Shown here one piece after another: positions 22,707-34,127 of a stretch of DNA of 64,000 nt. This DNA comes from Tetragonia tetragonoides (lineage: Eukaryota; Streptophyta; Magnoliopsida; Caryophyllales; Aizoaceae). A program made the translations under genes and the position numbers. The notes under the pieces are model-generated. The model was not told the DNA's origin and made no database searches. It was given only the letters and a program-made list of their open reading frames with translations. The number at the start of each line of letters is the position of its first letter. Positions within the stretch are counted from its first letter, which is position 1. The DNA lies in the NCBI GenBank assembly GCA_038025085.1, contig CM076154.1:30000501-30064500 (forward strand), in the 5' to 3' direction.

Positions 22707-25700
22707 ATGGTGGAAACAAGAGCTTCTAAGCGTAGGAAATCGTCCAATTCACACAATGAAGAGAAGACAAAGTTAGTAGAACTAGATGAAGTCGTCGATG
22801 ATCGGATAAGCGACCTCCCGGATGCAGTTCTTCATCAAATCTTACGCCTCCTACCCATAAACATTGTAGCTCAAACAAGCATATTATCTAAGAGATGGAG
22901 GCATATTTGGCTATCATTTCCTGATCTAGACTTTACTAATTGTCTAACCCCACTCGAAAATAGTCTAAAATTTATGCCTTCAAGTAATGGTAAAGGAAGA
23001 GTTTGTGCTCGTAGTCCTTCCCCAACGGCAACCGATTACATTTACGATATCCTTTCTCTTAGAGACATGGCTTTGTATGATATTCGGACCCTTCGTGTTC
23101 GTGCCCATTTGAGCCTTACACGCCTAAGTCAATTGATCCGTTTGTCAATGAGACGAAATGTGCAAGAACTAGACCTCGATTTTATAACAAATGAGGGTTT
23201 CAATATACCAAGATCCATTATTCGAAGTCGATCATTGAGGGTGTTAAGCTTAAGATCTCGTTACCCCGGGTTTTGGTTGCCTGATTCAAGGGTAATGACA
23301 AATGGGTTTAGATTGCTTGACACATTGTCACTTTCTCTTGTGGTTTTTAAGGAGGAAAGTAGTAGTTTGCTAGATTTATTTACGGATTGTTCGTTCCCAA
23401 TGTTAAGAAAATTAAGTTTATATACTTTGATGGGGTTGAAGTATCTTAAGATTGGGTGTCCTTTACTCTTGGATTTGTCCTTGGATAATTGTTACCACCT
23501 TGTTGACTTGGAGATTGCTTGTGCAAAGCTTGAGAGATTAAGAATAGCAAATTCTTTCAAGACTGATAATATTGGTAATTGGGTGAAAATGTGTGCCCCT
23601 AGACTAAGGGTTATTCATTGGGAATACAATGCTTTGATTGAGGTATGTAATTGGGATGATATGTGTTTGTTGCATGAAGCTTGTATTGCTTTGTTTTGGC
23701 TATACGAGGATGCTGGTGCAGAGAAGTTTTGTGGTTTGTCAAGCCTCATATCTGGTCTTTCTCATGTTCATTCCTTGACTCTTATGAACCAATGTGTTGA
23801 GGTAATTTTTATATAAACTTTTTCGTTTCTTTTTGTTTAGAAATCAATTGATGAGAGTTCAATTTAGAGACCCTTTTTTTCACGAATAGGAGCATAGGGC
23901 TATCAATCTACTTTATATCATACTTGTTGTATGCCCCTACTTTGCTAAAACTTCTTGTTAATTATGTAACAAAAGATAAACCGTAATGGAGTTGAATATG
24001 TCTGATAGACAAGAATATAACTAAGCACAAGTCTTGTGTGAGTTTAAGTCACAGTTAGCTTGGGTCACTATGTAGAAATGTAAGGGTTGCTTAATATGAA
24101 AAGTGATCCTATTTAAGCTTTTTCAACAGATCTTTAAGAAACTCGCCATTCAGAATTATTACTTGAGTTTGCTGCATTTATCGTGTATGAATGACACCTA
24201 ATATATGAATTATTTTTTTGTTGGTATATGGTTACATTATGTTTTGTGCCTTCAACTTTGAGACTACCCTAAGATTAATTGGGGTTACGTGGAGTAACTT
24301 AATCAACTTGGATGTATATGCTAGTGTCCTGTTTTGACTTCTTTCGGTGTAGAAAATTAACTTACATGTGGGTTTTCCCTTTTAACAGTAGTGATTGCGC
24401 GAGCATACACAACACCATATACAATAGAACCTTTATAAATTAATACTCGATAAATTAATAATCTCTCTAAAATAAAAAAATTTCCTGATCCCGACTCGGA
24501 CCTAGGATTTAAATTAATAATCTCGATAAAATAATAAGATGATAGTTTTTTGAAAAACACTTGTATAAAGTTAAGGCCCCATTAATATTATAAATTAATA
24601 ATTCTCTAAAATTACAAATATTACTATGAAAATTTAGGAAAGTATAATTCTTTTTGATTTAAATTTAAATGTAGTTGGATTTCATCTCTAAGTTTCCTAA
24701 CTGCTTACAAAAGCTCTGGTGTTGCGTTCTCACTATAACAAAAATTTGTGAAGAATTATGAATGATCCCTTTGCATAAGTAGTTCCAAATGTATCGTATC
24801 ACCTTCATGGGTTTCATCTTCAAAAGGATTTCAATTACGATAGGTACAATTTCTTCAAAATTTTAGACCCTAACATGTATCACATTCATGCGAATAACCT
24901 AATACTCCCTCCGTTCCAAATTGAGCTTCTTGTTGGACTTTTTGAGTCAAACTTTATAAAATTTAACTTTTTATTTGCCAAAGAAATACAAAGATTTACA
25001 ATATCAAAATAGTATTGTTAAATTCATTTTTAATTGTACTTTCACAATATCAACTTTTTATAATTTGGATATTAATATAATTATAGTTATTGATGATCAA
25101 AGTGTTGTGTCGTAGACCGCGTAAAAAGAAACAAGAAGCTCAATTTGGAACGGAGGGAATATGTGAATGATATCCATACTATTACAGTAACCGAGATCAC
25201 CATACTTTCTCAAGTAGTTGCTCTCTTTAAATTAATAAATTATTAATTTTTAGATTAATTAAAATCTCTCTTAATTAATAAAATCGCATGGTCCCAACAT
25301 TATTAATTCATAGAGGTTTTACTGTATATAAGGCTATGCATTCATAGGAATTTCAGCTATAGATACAAAAAAACCGGTGTTGTAACTTTGTAAGCATTCA
25401 TAGTGCTGCTTGAGAATAATAATGACTTGATGAGTAACTAACCTCTGGCTTGGCATGATTGACTGATGCATGCAGATTTTGTCAAGAAACAACCAGTTGT
25501 GTAGTGCTCTTCCCGAACAATTTTTGAGTCTCAAATTATTAGAGCTGCACACGGGATTCAACAACCACAACTTAATGGGATTAGCAAGACTATTCAAGAG
25601 TTCTCGGTCACTCGATACTCTCATCATCAGAATCATCCATGATTACAAAACCAAAAAACGAGTAAGTAACGATAAGGCTTTAAAAAAGCCAAACTTGTTG

Positions 25701-26297
25701 TCATACTTGTCAATTTTACATACGATTTATGATGTATGTCTCCTCAGAAGATGCTTTTATCCATATTCTTCTGTTATGTGGCTGATCAATAATTTTTACT
25801 ACAACTTAAATAAAATTTACTACAAAAATATTTTCATCACACGATTTTATTACAGTTGAAAACTATCTTTTTTTTACTATAAAAGTCGCCTGCATGTATT
25901 ATCTGTTAAGAAGAAATAATTCATTAGGCTTTACATATGTAAACATCATTAAAGGTTTAATGTGTGTTTTGAAAAATATTTGTTATTTTTTCAGCAATGG
26001 GATAGAGACTTCTGGGATGTTGCAACAACTTGTGGAGAACGATACTTGGAATCCCAAACAATTGCCTTAAAGCCCTTCCTTAACCACCTAACCATGGTGA
26101 AAATCCATGGATATTCGGAGGGAGAAAATGAAATTAGCTTTTTAAAGTTTCTTTTGAAGCATGGAAAGGCGTTGCAAAAGATGATAATATGCTCAACATC
26201 TTGCTATCGTAGAGACTCGATTCGTCAAGATAAAATCAAGTCACAAATAATGGGGTTCTCATGGGCTTCGTCTAATGCTAAAATTGAGTTTCAGTGA
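22707..26297 (+). CDS. F-box / LRR / FBD-like protein, three exons
   Basis: Exons 22707-23801, 25476-25661 and 25995-26297 join in phase 0 to give 527 aa. Splice sites are GAG|GTAATT, TGCAG|ATT, CGA|GTAAGT and TCAG|CAA. A basic NLS-like RASKRRK lies at residues 5-11. An F-box spans about 31-75 (DRISDLPDAVLHQILRLLP, TSILSKRWRHIW). Irregular leucine-rich repeats run from about residue 125 (LRVRAHLSL, LRVLSLRS, LDLSLDNC), continuing through exon 2 (LKLLELHTGF). Exon 3 holds an FBD-like end (LTMVKIHGYSEGENEISFLKFLLKHGKALQKMII). Family knowledge: such proteins are substrate adaptors of SCF ubiquitin ligases binding SKP1/ASK; the target is unknown. The first ATG is used; the F-box lies soon after it. 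Intron 1 (1.67 kb) carries a MITE and a Stowaway. Without splicing, exon 1 would stop at 23816. Confidence 0.85.
24026..24110. repeat. Dispersed repeat fragment (copy 1) in F-box intron
   Basis: The block AAGTCTTGTGTGAG...GGGTCACTATGTAGAAATGTAAGGGTTGCTT resembles 41930-42055. It is likely a fragment of a small dispersed element; no termini seen. Confidence 0.4.
24417..25329. mobile_element. AT-rich TIR element in intron 1 of the F-box gene
   Basis: The left end TATACAATAGAACCTTTATA and the complement of the right end TATACAGTAAAACCTCTATG pair as terminal inverted repeats of about 28 bp. The interior is dominated by AATTAATAAT motifs, and the two arms pair further in. It is interrupted by the Stowaway at 24905-25159. 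No coding capacity. TSD not certain. Confidence 0.65.
24905..25159. mobile_element. Stowaway MITE
   Basis: The left end CTCCCTCCGTTCCAAATTGA and the matching right end CAATTTGGAACGGAGGGAA form the canonical Stowaway (Tc1/mariner) TIR. It is flanked by TA at 24903-24904 and 25160-25161. Length 255 bp. Confidence 0.92.
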
Positions 26298-26788
26298 GCT
26301 TCTTCTTGCTTTGGCCTAGAATTGAGGCCCTGTTTTTTTTCAATGGAATGGTGTGGGTGAGGAACGGAATGGAACAGAACGAAAATTGCAGCGCAGTACA
26401 GAACGAAAATTGTAACGCGGAACAGAATGGATTGCCGAGTGATACAGTGAAACAAAATGAAATGTAGAATGGATGCAGCATGAAACGGAACGAATGCAGC
26501 GTGGTGGAACCAAACAAAACAGAATACAACATGGAGATGATGAAAAGAACAATGCCTTAATCAGCAATCTTGATCACTTTACAAGTATCTTAAGCAATGA
26601 GTTTACACCTACCTAGTTCAATGAGAAAGTTTGCACCATTTCATTAGACGCTACAAAACGCTTTCAACAAAGTTCAATGCCCAAAGTTTTCTGGAAAATG
26701 TAAATTATGCTCTTAGATATTAAACTTGCCATATTCATTATTTCAACCTGTACTACTTATCCTAGTGATAGACTATGGAGTAACAAGT
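26298..26788. other. Downstream of F-box gene, GGAA-rich repeat tract
   Basis: 26340-26525 is an irregular run of GGAACGGAATGGAACAGAAC-like words and CAGCG(C/T), possibly a decayed MITE. No gene. Confidence 0.35.
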
Positions 26789-26905
26789 GGCTCCGTTTGA
26801 TTCACTTCGATAAAACTGAACTGAATTGAACTGAATTGATTATTTTAACTTGATCGTTAACCATTTAAAATTCGTCCAAACATAATCAATATTGTATAGG
26901 GCAAA
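26789..26905. mobile_element. Truncated PIF-type MITE (second family copy)
   Basis: It begins GGCTCCGTTTGATTCACTTC, then follows the reverse complement of the right half of the 3569-3853 element through CGTCCAAACATAATCAATATT, and stops abruptly. The other terminus is missing. Confidence 0.7.
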
Positions 26906-27259
26906 ACTGTTTTTGTTTTTGTAAGATTTGGTCGAAATATAATCAGTAAGGCTCTTATGCGGCCGCCCTATGCGGTAGGACAGGAGCGTGAATTATACAG
27001 AACAAAATGCGCGTCTAGCGTCCAAGTTGGGCCGCGCGGTTTTTGGTTCCTGTTATTGGATTATAAAAATAAAGCTATGTTTCTGTTATCAATTATCTAT
27101 TAGAGTAGCTCGTAGAAAGAAAGCAAATTTACGTCCCACACAGGTTCGAATCCCCTTCGCTTTCCAATTTATTCTGTCATTTGACCTTTGGGTTTCTATA
27201 ATCCATAAAGGTTCATAATTGTGTATTTTTTTTATAGTGTGATTTTCTTTTGTAATTTT
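26906..27259. other. Spacer with a GC-rich patch
   Basis: 26960-27040 is unusually GC-rich (GCGGCCGCC, GGGCCGCGCGG). CAGGTTCGAATCCCCTTCGC at 27142-27161 looks like a T-arm, but no full tRNA can be folded from the flanks. Confidence 0.35.
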
Positions 27260-27640
27260 ATTTTGTTACCTCATGGTGTCAGTTTATTTTACTGGAATGA
27301 TATTTTATTGTCTTTTAATGTCACTTCATTATGTTGTGGTGACAAAATTAATTTGGGGTTGTTGTAGTTTTACTTTGTTAGTCATGGTGTCAGTTAATTC
27401 TGTTGTAGTGATACTTTATTGACTTTTGGTGTCAGTTTATTTTGCAGTGTTTGTTTCTTAAACTTTGCTTGAGTCTCCTTTTACGGTTTTGTAGTGCCAA
27501 CTTATTTCCGATGATATCATTTTATTGTCTTGTGGTGATAATATTTATTAAATCCAATATCACTTTCTCTATATGTGGTATCTGCTTTTAAAACTTTAGT
27601 GTCAACTTATTTTCATGTGGTGTTACTTATTCAAACACCG
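27260..27640. repeat. Highly diverged tandem repeat region
   Basis: Alternating motifs resembling GGTGTCAGTTTATTTT and GTGATACTTTATTG recur about five to six times at irregular spacing (near 27276, 27384, 27440, 27496, 27600). It looks like an old minisatellite that has decayed. Confidence 0.45.
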
Positions 27641-27828
27641 CTGCGATAATGCCCATTTTCTTGAACTTCAGTTCCACGAAAAAAAATGTTAAAAAATTCA
27701 TTTAAGATGACTCTTTGACATGTAAACAATTTCTATCCGAAATAAAATGTGTTGTCTTGAACAAAAAAACAAAGCCTACCACTACCCCAATGTAAGATTA
27801 ATTTCCACCACCTAATTCCACTCTCTAA

Positions 27829-27980
27829 ACCACAGCTTATTCGAAGGAACCACCATTGTACCACCGCTGGAAGCCATTGTTATGCACTTGGCACATCTGG
27901 GCTGCGAAATTGAATTTGATCTGAATAACCACAACTTATTCGAATAACCACAGCTTATTCGAAGGAACCACCATTGACGA
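27829..27980. repeat. Local duplication
   Basis: AACCACAGCTTATTCGAAGG is followed by AACCACCATTG in both copies, near 27829 and 27947. A shorter AACCACAACTTATTCGAATA precedes the second copy near 27928. Confidence 0.7.
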
Positions 27981-28448
27981 TGAAGGTGAGGAATGCAACT
28001 GAGATACGGGCTTAGGTAGTAGTGGTGAGCTGGTACTGGGCGGATGGGTTGGCGATTTTTATTTTGGGTAAGGCCAGAGAACGTGGAGGAGTGGAGATAG
28101 AAAGTAAAAGAAGCGGGACCACACGCTCTATTGTATAAGGCGGACGCAAACAAGTGTTTGCGAAATATAATTTGTGGTGGTGATTTAAAACTTGAAATCT
28201 CATTTTATTTGAAATTAATAAAGTGATTATTGCAAAAAAGTTTGATTTAACGAAATTTAGATGGTACAAGGGAAAAGCTTTCCGTTGATCGACGAGTACA
28301 TGATAGCATCATGTTACACATATATATGTGGCTAATAAATGCATGGAAACTATAGTTTTGCATGTTTGGTAAATTTATCCTGGCCCTATGAATATCATTA
28401 TCGACAGTTCTGCTTTACGGAAAAATACAAAACAATTTCCCATACTTT

Positions 28449-28691
28449 TCATAACAACATTAAGACACTATAAGCAACATGGTCCATCCCACTATTTAGA
28501 TTGGATGCTTTGGTCATACTTTTTCCCTTAACCTTCTCTCGTTTTTCCTTGGACAACTTTAATATTTTCCTATGTTCACTTTGTGATCGAATCTCAGATG
28601 ATATGCCTCCCACATTGATGGACAGTTTCGCTGAAACCTTCCAAATTGTCGATAGTAGTAATATGGCAAGAAATGCAAATGAAATAGTCAA
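28449..28691 (-). CDS. Possible small secreted peptide precursor (80 aa)
   Basis: The minus-strand ORF starts with a convincing signal peptide, MTISFAFLAILLLSTIWKVS, with likely cleavage after Ala22 (VSA|KLS). The mature part is polar and basic (HRKILKLSKEKREKVKGKS), with a C-terminal tail NSGMDHVAYSVLMLL. Size and layout fit plant secreted signalling-peptide precursors, but no known conserved peptide box (CLE, CEP, RGF/GLV, PSK, IDA) is seen at the C-terminus. There is no obvious TATA box and no homologous neighbour. It could be chance: an overlapping opposite-strand ORF of 66 codons exists at 28501-28701. No function assigned. Confidence 0.3.
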   Translation of the reverse strand: MTISFAFLAILLLSTIWKVSAKLSINVGGISSEIRSQSEHRKILKLSKEKREKVKGKSMTKASNLNSGMDHVAYSVLMLL

Positions 28692-28849
28692 ACTGATATG
28701 ACTAAGGAGTAAGATGTTTGAAAGTGCACAATCAGTTATTAAGAGATATGACTAAAAGAGTTGGAGCCGAATATGACAACGGGTCTTACGAAGAGGTCGG
28801 ATTTTTTTTATGGATGTGAACAAGAATATGACTTCTCTTAGGGTACAAA

Positions 28850-29515
28850 TTATATTCCTTTATTATTTTATGTAATATTGGCTTGGGTGGTATTAGTTTC
28901 CTATTAGATAGAAATTATTTCATCTTGTATTTTATCCTATTTTTTGTAGCCTTTTGGTGGATTTAGTTTCATAACTACCTAGAATAGAGTAGGACTATTG
29001 TGTCTTTGGCCTATATAATCAGTATTTTAACACCTTAGAGTCTTAGACGACTGATAGTGTGCTAAGAGGTATAGTGTTTTAGAGGGGTGCTCATAATATA
29101 AGAGGGATAAAGAGAGTGAGTCGCCATATAACGGGGTAAGGGGCACCTAGGGGGGCGAACCCCATGGAGGGGAGCTTCAAGGGATGGAATCAGATAGTGT
29201 GATTAAGTCATAAGATGGAATGCTTAAGATAGACGTTGTCACTTTGTGTATCTAATGAAAGTCGTGTCATTAAATACGTGGCTGATTAATTAATAATAAA
29301 AATATATGAGGATCGTGGACGTAGCTAGACAACTGAGTTGGCGCCGAACTACGATAAATTGTTGTGTTCTTCTTCTAACTTGTTGCTTTAGTTATTATCT
29401 CGAACTTGTATGGATGGATCATCGTCAAATTCCTCAACAATAACATTGATTGATTGGACTTCCTACTATTAACTTAAACTTTTGGTTAATTTGGTTCCAA
29501 CACATGGTATCAAAG
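28850..29515 (+). mobile_element. Copia-type LTR remnant with PBS
   Basis: LTR-like sequence with CCTATATAATCAG near 29010 as TATA box ends in TTCCAACA at 29502. It is followed two bases later by TGGTATCAAAG (29505-29515), the copia tRNA-iMet PBS. The left border is uncertain. No matching second LTR was found in the window. Confidence 0.55.
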
Positions 29516-30034
29516 TTACGTATGACCAAGAGGTCTTGTGTACTGTTCAAATGGCTGCAGCCCCTCTAGTCCCTATGTGGAATATCTAGACATTATGTAT
29601 GAGGATATATGTGCATCATCCACGTACACTTCAAGTCCATTGGGCATTCGTATAAAGGACATCTTAAGAGATATAACATTCATCATACCTACAATCATCA
29701 TGTTAAACTTTTGCTTTTTGATTGAGCTGGTTCCAACGGGGAAGCAAACATTGTCCCTTCCAATTGTTATTGACTTCTACAACACATAATCACACAGTAC
29801 GCGTACTTTGGTGGCCAAGCCAATGTTGACATATGATTTTGGACCTACGTACTAGTTAGCCTGAAGGAGGACATGAAAAGATGGGTGGAAAGGTCTATCT
29901 CATAGCCCTAATTGCCAATGGAATTGACAGTTCAAGTCATTTTATACCATTTATTTTTTTTAAAAATTTATTTAGATTATGGTGTCCTTAACGATAAGAT
30001 TATGGGAAGAGTAGGGAAAGTTTGTTAGGTAAGT
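29516..30034. other. Probable copia interior scraps and spacer
   Basis: Follows the PBS. An ORF 29538-29789 (83 codons) has no recognised family. Otherwise nothing. Confidence 0.3.
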
Positions 30035-30290
30035 TTAAGTTTATTTTATTTTTTTTATCTCAATGCCGTAATACGGCTTTAACTTCCATTCAATTGATTA
30101 AATGTGTTGTTCACACTGCAAGAAATTCTAAATAACAAAAAGCGACTAAAATCTACTTTTAAAGGAACAACATAAGCTAACTTATGAGCAACCCGATTGC
30201 AATCCCTACAAATATAAATCAACCTAAAATTCCGAAAACAGGAACAATAATCTAACTCCCACCATTGCAGCTTGAAATCGGTGTGTTGAT
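30035..30290 (-). mobile_element. 5'-truncated LINE tail with RNase H end
   Basis: The minus strand reads ICRDCNRVAHKLAYVVPL at about 30150-30220, the C-terminal signature (NRVAHxLA) of the RNase H domain that ends many plant L1 ORF2 proteins. It then reads through a stop into a short 3' UTR and an A-rich tail (complement of TTTTATTTTTTTTATC at 30040-30058). Only the last part of the element is present. Confidence 0.65.
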
Positions 30291-30879
30291 GAGCTCTGTC
30301 AATATGTGAGTACTAAATCCAACATCACTGCTAGAAATCGGCATCTTGATCAGGTTTGTCGATAACTGACAATTAGTCATCGACTGTCTGAATAAAGCAT
30401 AAGTTATAATTTAAAGAAAGCGGAGCGCCAACGCGTTATCCCTATGATCGGAGGTAAGCACGAAACGTGCTGCAACTATTATTGGAAGTGTAGATCCCCT
30501 TTTGTGATGAAATAACGGATGTACCTGTAAAGACTCTGTCGCTTTGCAATTCTTTTAGAATTGTATTTGAGATTGAATCAAGAGACTAAGTAAGTTCAAG
30601 GAACTGTTGAGTTAGAAAAGTATTTTGAAAGACATTGAAGAAAGACCATGAAATGATCCAAAATTCTACTACCGGCGCATCTCTGATGGGATAAAGCGGC
30701 GTAGGACAGCCGAAGGGACTGCCCAGCATGTCAGTAGTTGGGAAATCAAACTAATCATGTTTTAGAAATACTCCCGCTCATATAGAACATATGAGTACTA
30801 AGAATGACGGTTCTGGGGCAAAAGTACGAATTGGGAAGGATTTAGGCACACAACTCGCCTGTTTAAATGTCGATCTCTA
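30291..30879. other. Spacer, no gene recognised
   Basis: An imperfect direct repeat of about 70-bp period: GAAATCGGTGTGTTGATGAG near 30273 and GAAATCGGCATCTTGATCAG near 30334. Otherwise unassigned, somewhat less AT-rich than its surroundings. Confidence 0.35.
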
Positions 30880-30932
30880 TTAACTCAAGTTTTATTAATA
30901 TATATTGATGACATAGTTCTCACACAAAACTA
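30880..30932 (+). pseudogene. Copia reverse-transcriptase motif scrap
   Basis: One frame reads SLLTQVLLIYIDDIVLT, matching the YVDD catalytic box of copia RTs (usual pattern LLVYVDDIILT). Flanks do not continue the domain clearly. It may belong with the copia LTR/PBS at 28850-29515. Confidence 0.5.
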
Positions 30933-32534
30933 GATTAACAACCTATATTAGACTATTGATTGGTTATTACAAGCATCACACCATTTATTATCACCCATAT
31001 TTGAACATACATTTTGATTGACAAGTTGAGCAGCACAGCGACAAATATTCATTGTACAAGAATTAAAGACACTATTTAGGAAGAAATAAAGAGCATGATT
31101 TGCATGATATCGACATTTTAGCATTTAGAAAATAAACAAGAAAATAAGAAAGTTGATTTGAGACCTCGAGAATTTAGTGCCTGAACTGTAGCCAATTTAG
31201 CAAAGAATAGTAAAAATAAATCTCAAGCAAACAAAAACAAGGAAGCTCAGTGTTAATACTCCCAAGAATAGAGGTGTCTGCTCTATGTGATTTGAAATGA
31301 GGTGTCGATGGTCGTATTTGTAGTGGACGAATTAGGGTTGCACGTTGTATAAAGATAGGGTACAAGACCTTAACCTCGAAGAAAACAATTGTCACCAACT
31401 GGAGTACGACAGACACTAGTGGATGTGTCACGGGAGCCGCTAACGGCTGGCAAGCGACATCCAATCTCGGTTGTCCTGCACCCGCTAGCAGACATGGGGT
31501 TTCACCTCTTTTACGGAGTCGAGCCAAATGTCGACATGATGTATTTGGGCGAGACTTTGGATTGTGGAGGTGAAAATACCATTTTTACCCTTGGTGAAGT
31601 GAAAAGACGCTTTTACCCTCGATTATTCCGACAATGAAGTTTTCGTAAACAGGAGTCGGAATAAAACTCAAAAGGTATCGTTGGAAAGCTCTTGAGCAAG
31701 ACTATTTTGAATGGAATCGAAATTGAGGGATCGTTTGGAAGACTTAAGATCATGCACATATAAAATTACTTATTTCATCACCGGGCATTTGGGGAAGTTG
31801 ACGACACTTTTTAGGCGTCTCTAATACCCCTGATTATTGCTGTAATGATATATTTTGGACCAGAAGTTAAAATAGGACGTACTTAGGAGGTATCATTGGA
31901 AATGTTTTGAGAAGAACTGTTCAATAATGAAGTAAAGATGGATGGATCTTTCAGATAATTGTGAAATTTGTAATCTCATATACCTATGGAAGCATTAGCA
32001 ACATCGGACTTTTGGAGAAATCTGATAACACATTTTAACAACTTGTTATCTTGATGTTTCCACTTCTTTAATTTGGTTGTTTAACAAGTTTTAAATAATG
32101 GAAATTGATGATCAAGTTGTGTGTCGGTTGTGGGAGCATAGATGGGTAAAACTAAAAGAAGTGAAAAGAAAGCATTAAATGAGGATGTTTTTTATCCCCA
32201 AGCTACGGAAGCGGCTTTAGAGGATGCAGCTTGCCGGTACATTGAGGAACATACCGAGTTACATGCACGCATGTAACCAGTCACGGGTCATTCATAGATC
32301 ATATCCCAACTGCATGCTGCTGTTTTACCAATTTACCCGTAAACTTTGCCCCCTGATCTCCAATCACCTTCTTTTATGGTTTCATATAGTTCAGAGTACC
32401 ATTTTACCTGTTCGAAGTTCAAACTAGAATTCTTCTTCTTTTTTTTTGGTTTCTTCTGCACCCTCATTAATTTCTTCCTTGGAAGTCAACTCACTAGTTA
32501 AGGATGTTGAGCTGAACTGACTTCAATATTACTG
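30933..32534. other. Spacer; LTR-like phrases, no gene
   Basis: 31390-31560 is GC-richer than its surroundings. AGGTATCGTTGGAAAGCTCT near 31673 and AGGTATCATTGGAAATGTTT near 31889 look like a diverged internal duplication typical of gypsy LTR text. No PBS, LTR pair or protein domain found. An ORF on the minus strand (31174-31527) has no family features. Confidence 0.35.
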
Positions 32535-32992
32535 AGGGTGCATTTTTTAGAGCTAAATTTATATGAACTGAATTGAACTGAAATGAACACCAATAAACTG
32601 ATCTGGACACCAATGAATTGAATTGAACACCACTTGATATGTGAGACAAAAAATATGTTTCTGAACTGAGCACCATTGAACTTGAATTGAACACCACTGA
32701 ACTAAACTGAACTGACGGTGTAAGCTCTAAAGGACGTACCCGAATTGAAATGTAACACCACTGAACTGAACTGAACTGAACCAAACTGAACTGAACCTAA
32801 CATCACTATACTGAATTGAACCCCACGGTCACTTTCTATGTGAGACAATATTGTATGCTTTTGAACTGAACACCACTGGACTAAGCGGATCATCATTGTT
32901 TGAACTGAACAAAAAATAACTTAACGGACACGAGACCACTCTAGAACTGGATGTAGCTGAACTGACTGGGTAAGTTCTAAAGAACATACCCT
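32535..32992. mobile_element. GAACT-rich TIR element
   Basis: The left end AGGGTGCATTTTTTAGAGCT and the complement of the right end AGGGTATGTTCTTTAGAACT form an imperfect TIR. A third copy of the terminus (GTAAGCTCTAAAGGACGTAC) lies internally near 32719, suggesting a nested or partly duplicated element. The interior is made of CTGAACTGAA words and gives long spurious minus-strand ORFs. Confidence 0.5.
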
Positions 32993-33340
32993 AAGTCGGC
33001 AAGCTCTTACTTCGATCAGTAGTATACATTACAAAGTCTTTGTTTTAGGGTGATGTTATTGCCAAAGCCATAAAACACTACTGACCAGTTCAATATCAAA
33101 AAGTTCAAAGTTGCATACATACATTGTATAAATGACCTACCAATAGTGTTTTATGATCGGAAAATAATGTTGCCTTTGTTTTATGGTTACTTATTAAAAG
33201 TCACTCAAAAAAACAACTCAGTATAGCTTGCCAATGACAGATATGAGAACGTTAAAAACTTAAATTGTATTTAATTTTATCCCTAACTTGTCGCCTAATA
33301 GAGAGATTATTTTCGATAGAAAAAATTACTATTCTATGTA
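32993..33340. other. Spacer, no gene recognised
   Basis: AT-rich, nothing recognised. Confidence 0.4.
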
Positions 33341-33588
33341 TTTCCTCCCTTCTAGAAGAAGGTTGGCGCTTAGTTTTTTCATGTCTTTCTAAGGCATGAC
33401 CGTTAATGATGTTTAATAAATGAGCGTAGAAATAATAAAAATATAATTTTTACAAATTGATATTTGGAACGAATATAACAATTTTATTTTTTTATTGTCA
33501 AAATTTATTTTTTTTCACAAATCAATGATCAAAGATCTCAAACTTTAACCTTCAAATAATGAGTCAACCTTTTTTGAAACGGAGAAAG
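33341..33588. mobile_element. Diverged Stowaway-like MITE
   Basis: The left end TTTCCTCCCTTCTAGAAGAA and the complement of the right end CTTTCTCCGTTTCAAAAAAG pair over about 28 bp, both continuing into GGTTG(G/A)C. It is flanked by TA at 33339-33340 and 33589-33590. 248 bp, AT-rich interior. Confidence 0.65.
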
Positions 33589-33590
33589 TA

Positions 33591-34119
33591 GTAGACTAGA
33601 CTAAGTGACTAACAAGTCTTGTTAGCCTTTCACAAAGTGATATAGTCACTCTTTGTAGAAATATGGACCCTAACTTGTTTCATAGAAAATGATCGATGTC
33701 TCACCTTGAGAAAACCTTATATTTTGTTTTATTTGTTGGTTTTAACGAAAGTGAAAGAAATAGTTGAAAATCCTACCTCCTTGTCCAAGTTAATATTCAA
33801 ATTTATTAGACTATCCGTCGATTCTTCACGGTAAGGAACAAGTAATACATGAACTAGCAAGAATACGAAAAACTAGAGTAAATTATACAAAAATAGGCAA
33901 AATTGAGAGAAATTGGCAAAACTAGGTGAGACTAGGCAAAATTAAGAGGAATTAGGAAAAATTAAAAAACAGAACTGTATTTCGTAACTGGATGGTGATG
34001 AAAAATGGAGGAAGTTGAAAACAATTGGACAAAACTGCAGAAAACTGCGCAAAAAAAAAAAAACCATTTGAAGAAAACATGGCATTAGACTCCGGGCGGG
34101 GATAACAGCAAAATTCAAT
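33591..34119. other. Spacer, no gene recognised
   Basis: 33880-33965 repeats GGCAAAATTGAGAGAAATTG and similar words. No coding signal. Confidence 0.4.
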
Positions 34120-34127
34120 GCCGTAGC

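Noticed and set aside
27120..27170. tRNA-like T-arm CAGGTTCGAATCCCC
   Set aside because: No matching D-arm, anticodon arm or acceptor stem can be placed upstream at tRNA spacing.
31174..31527. 117-codon minus-strand ORF in a GC-richer patch
   Set aside because: No domain, no splice or promoter context; likely chance in a region of LTR-like text.
32494..32896. Minus-strand ORFs with FSSVQFSSV-like repeats
   Set aside because: They are produced by the CTGAACTGAA word repeats of the TIR element; no protein family pattern.
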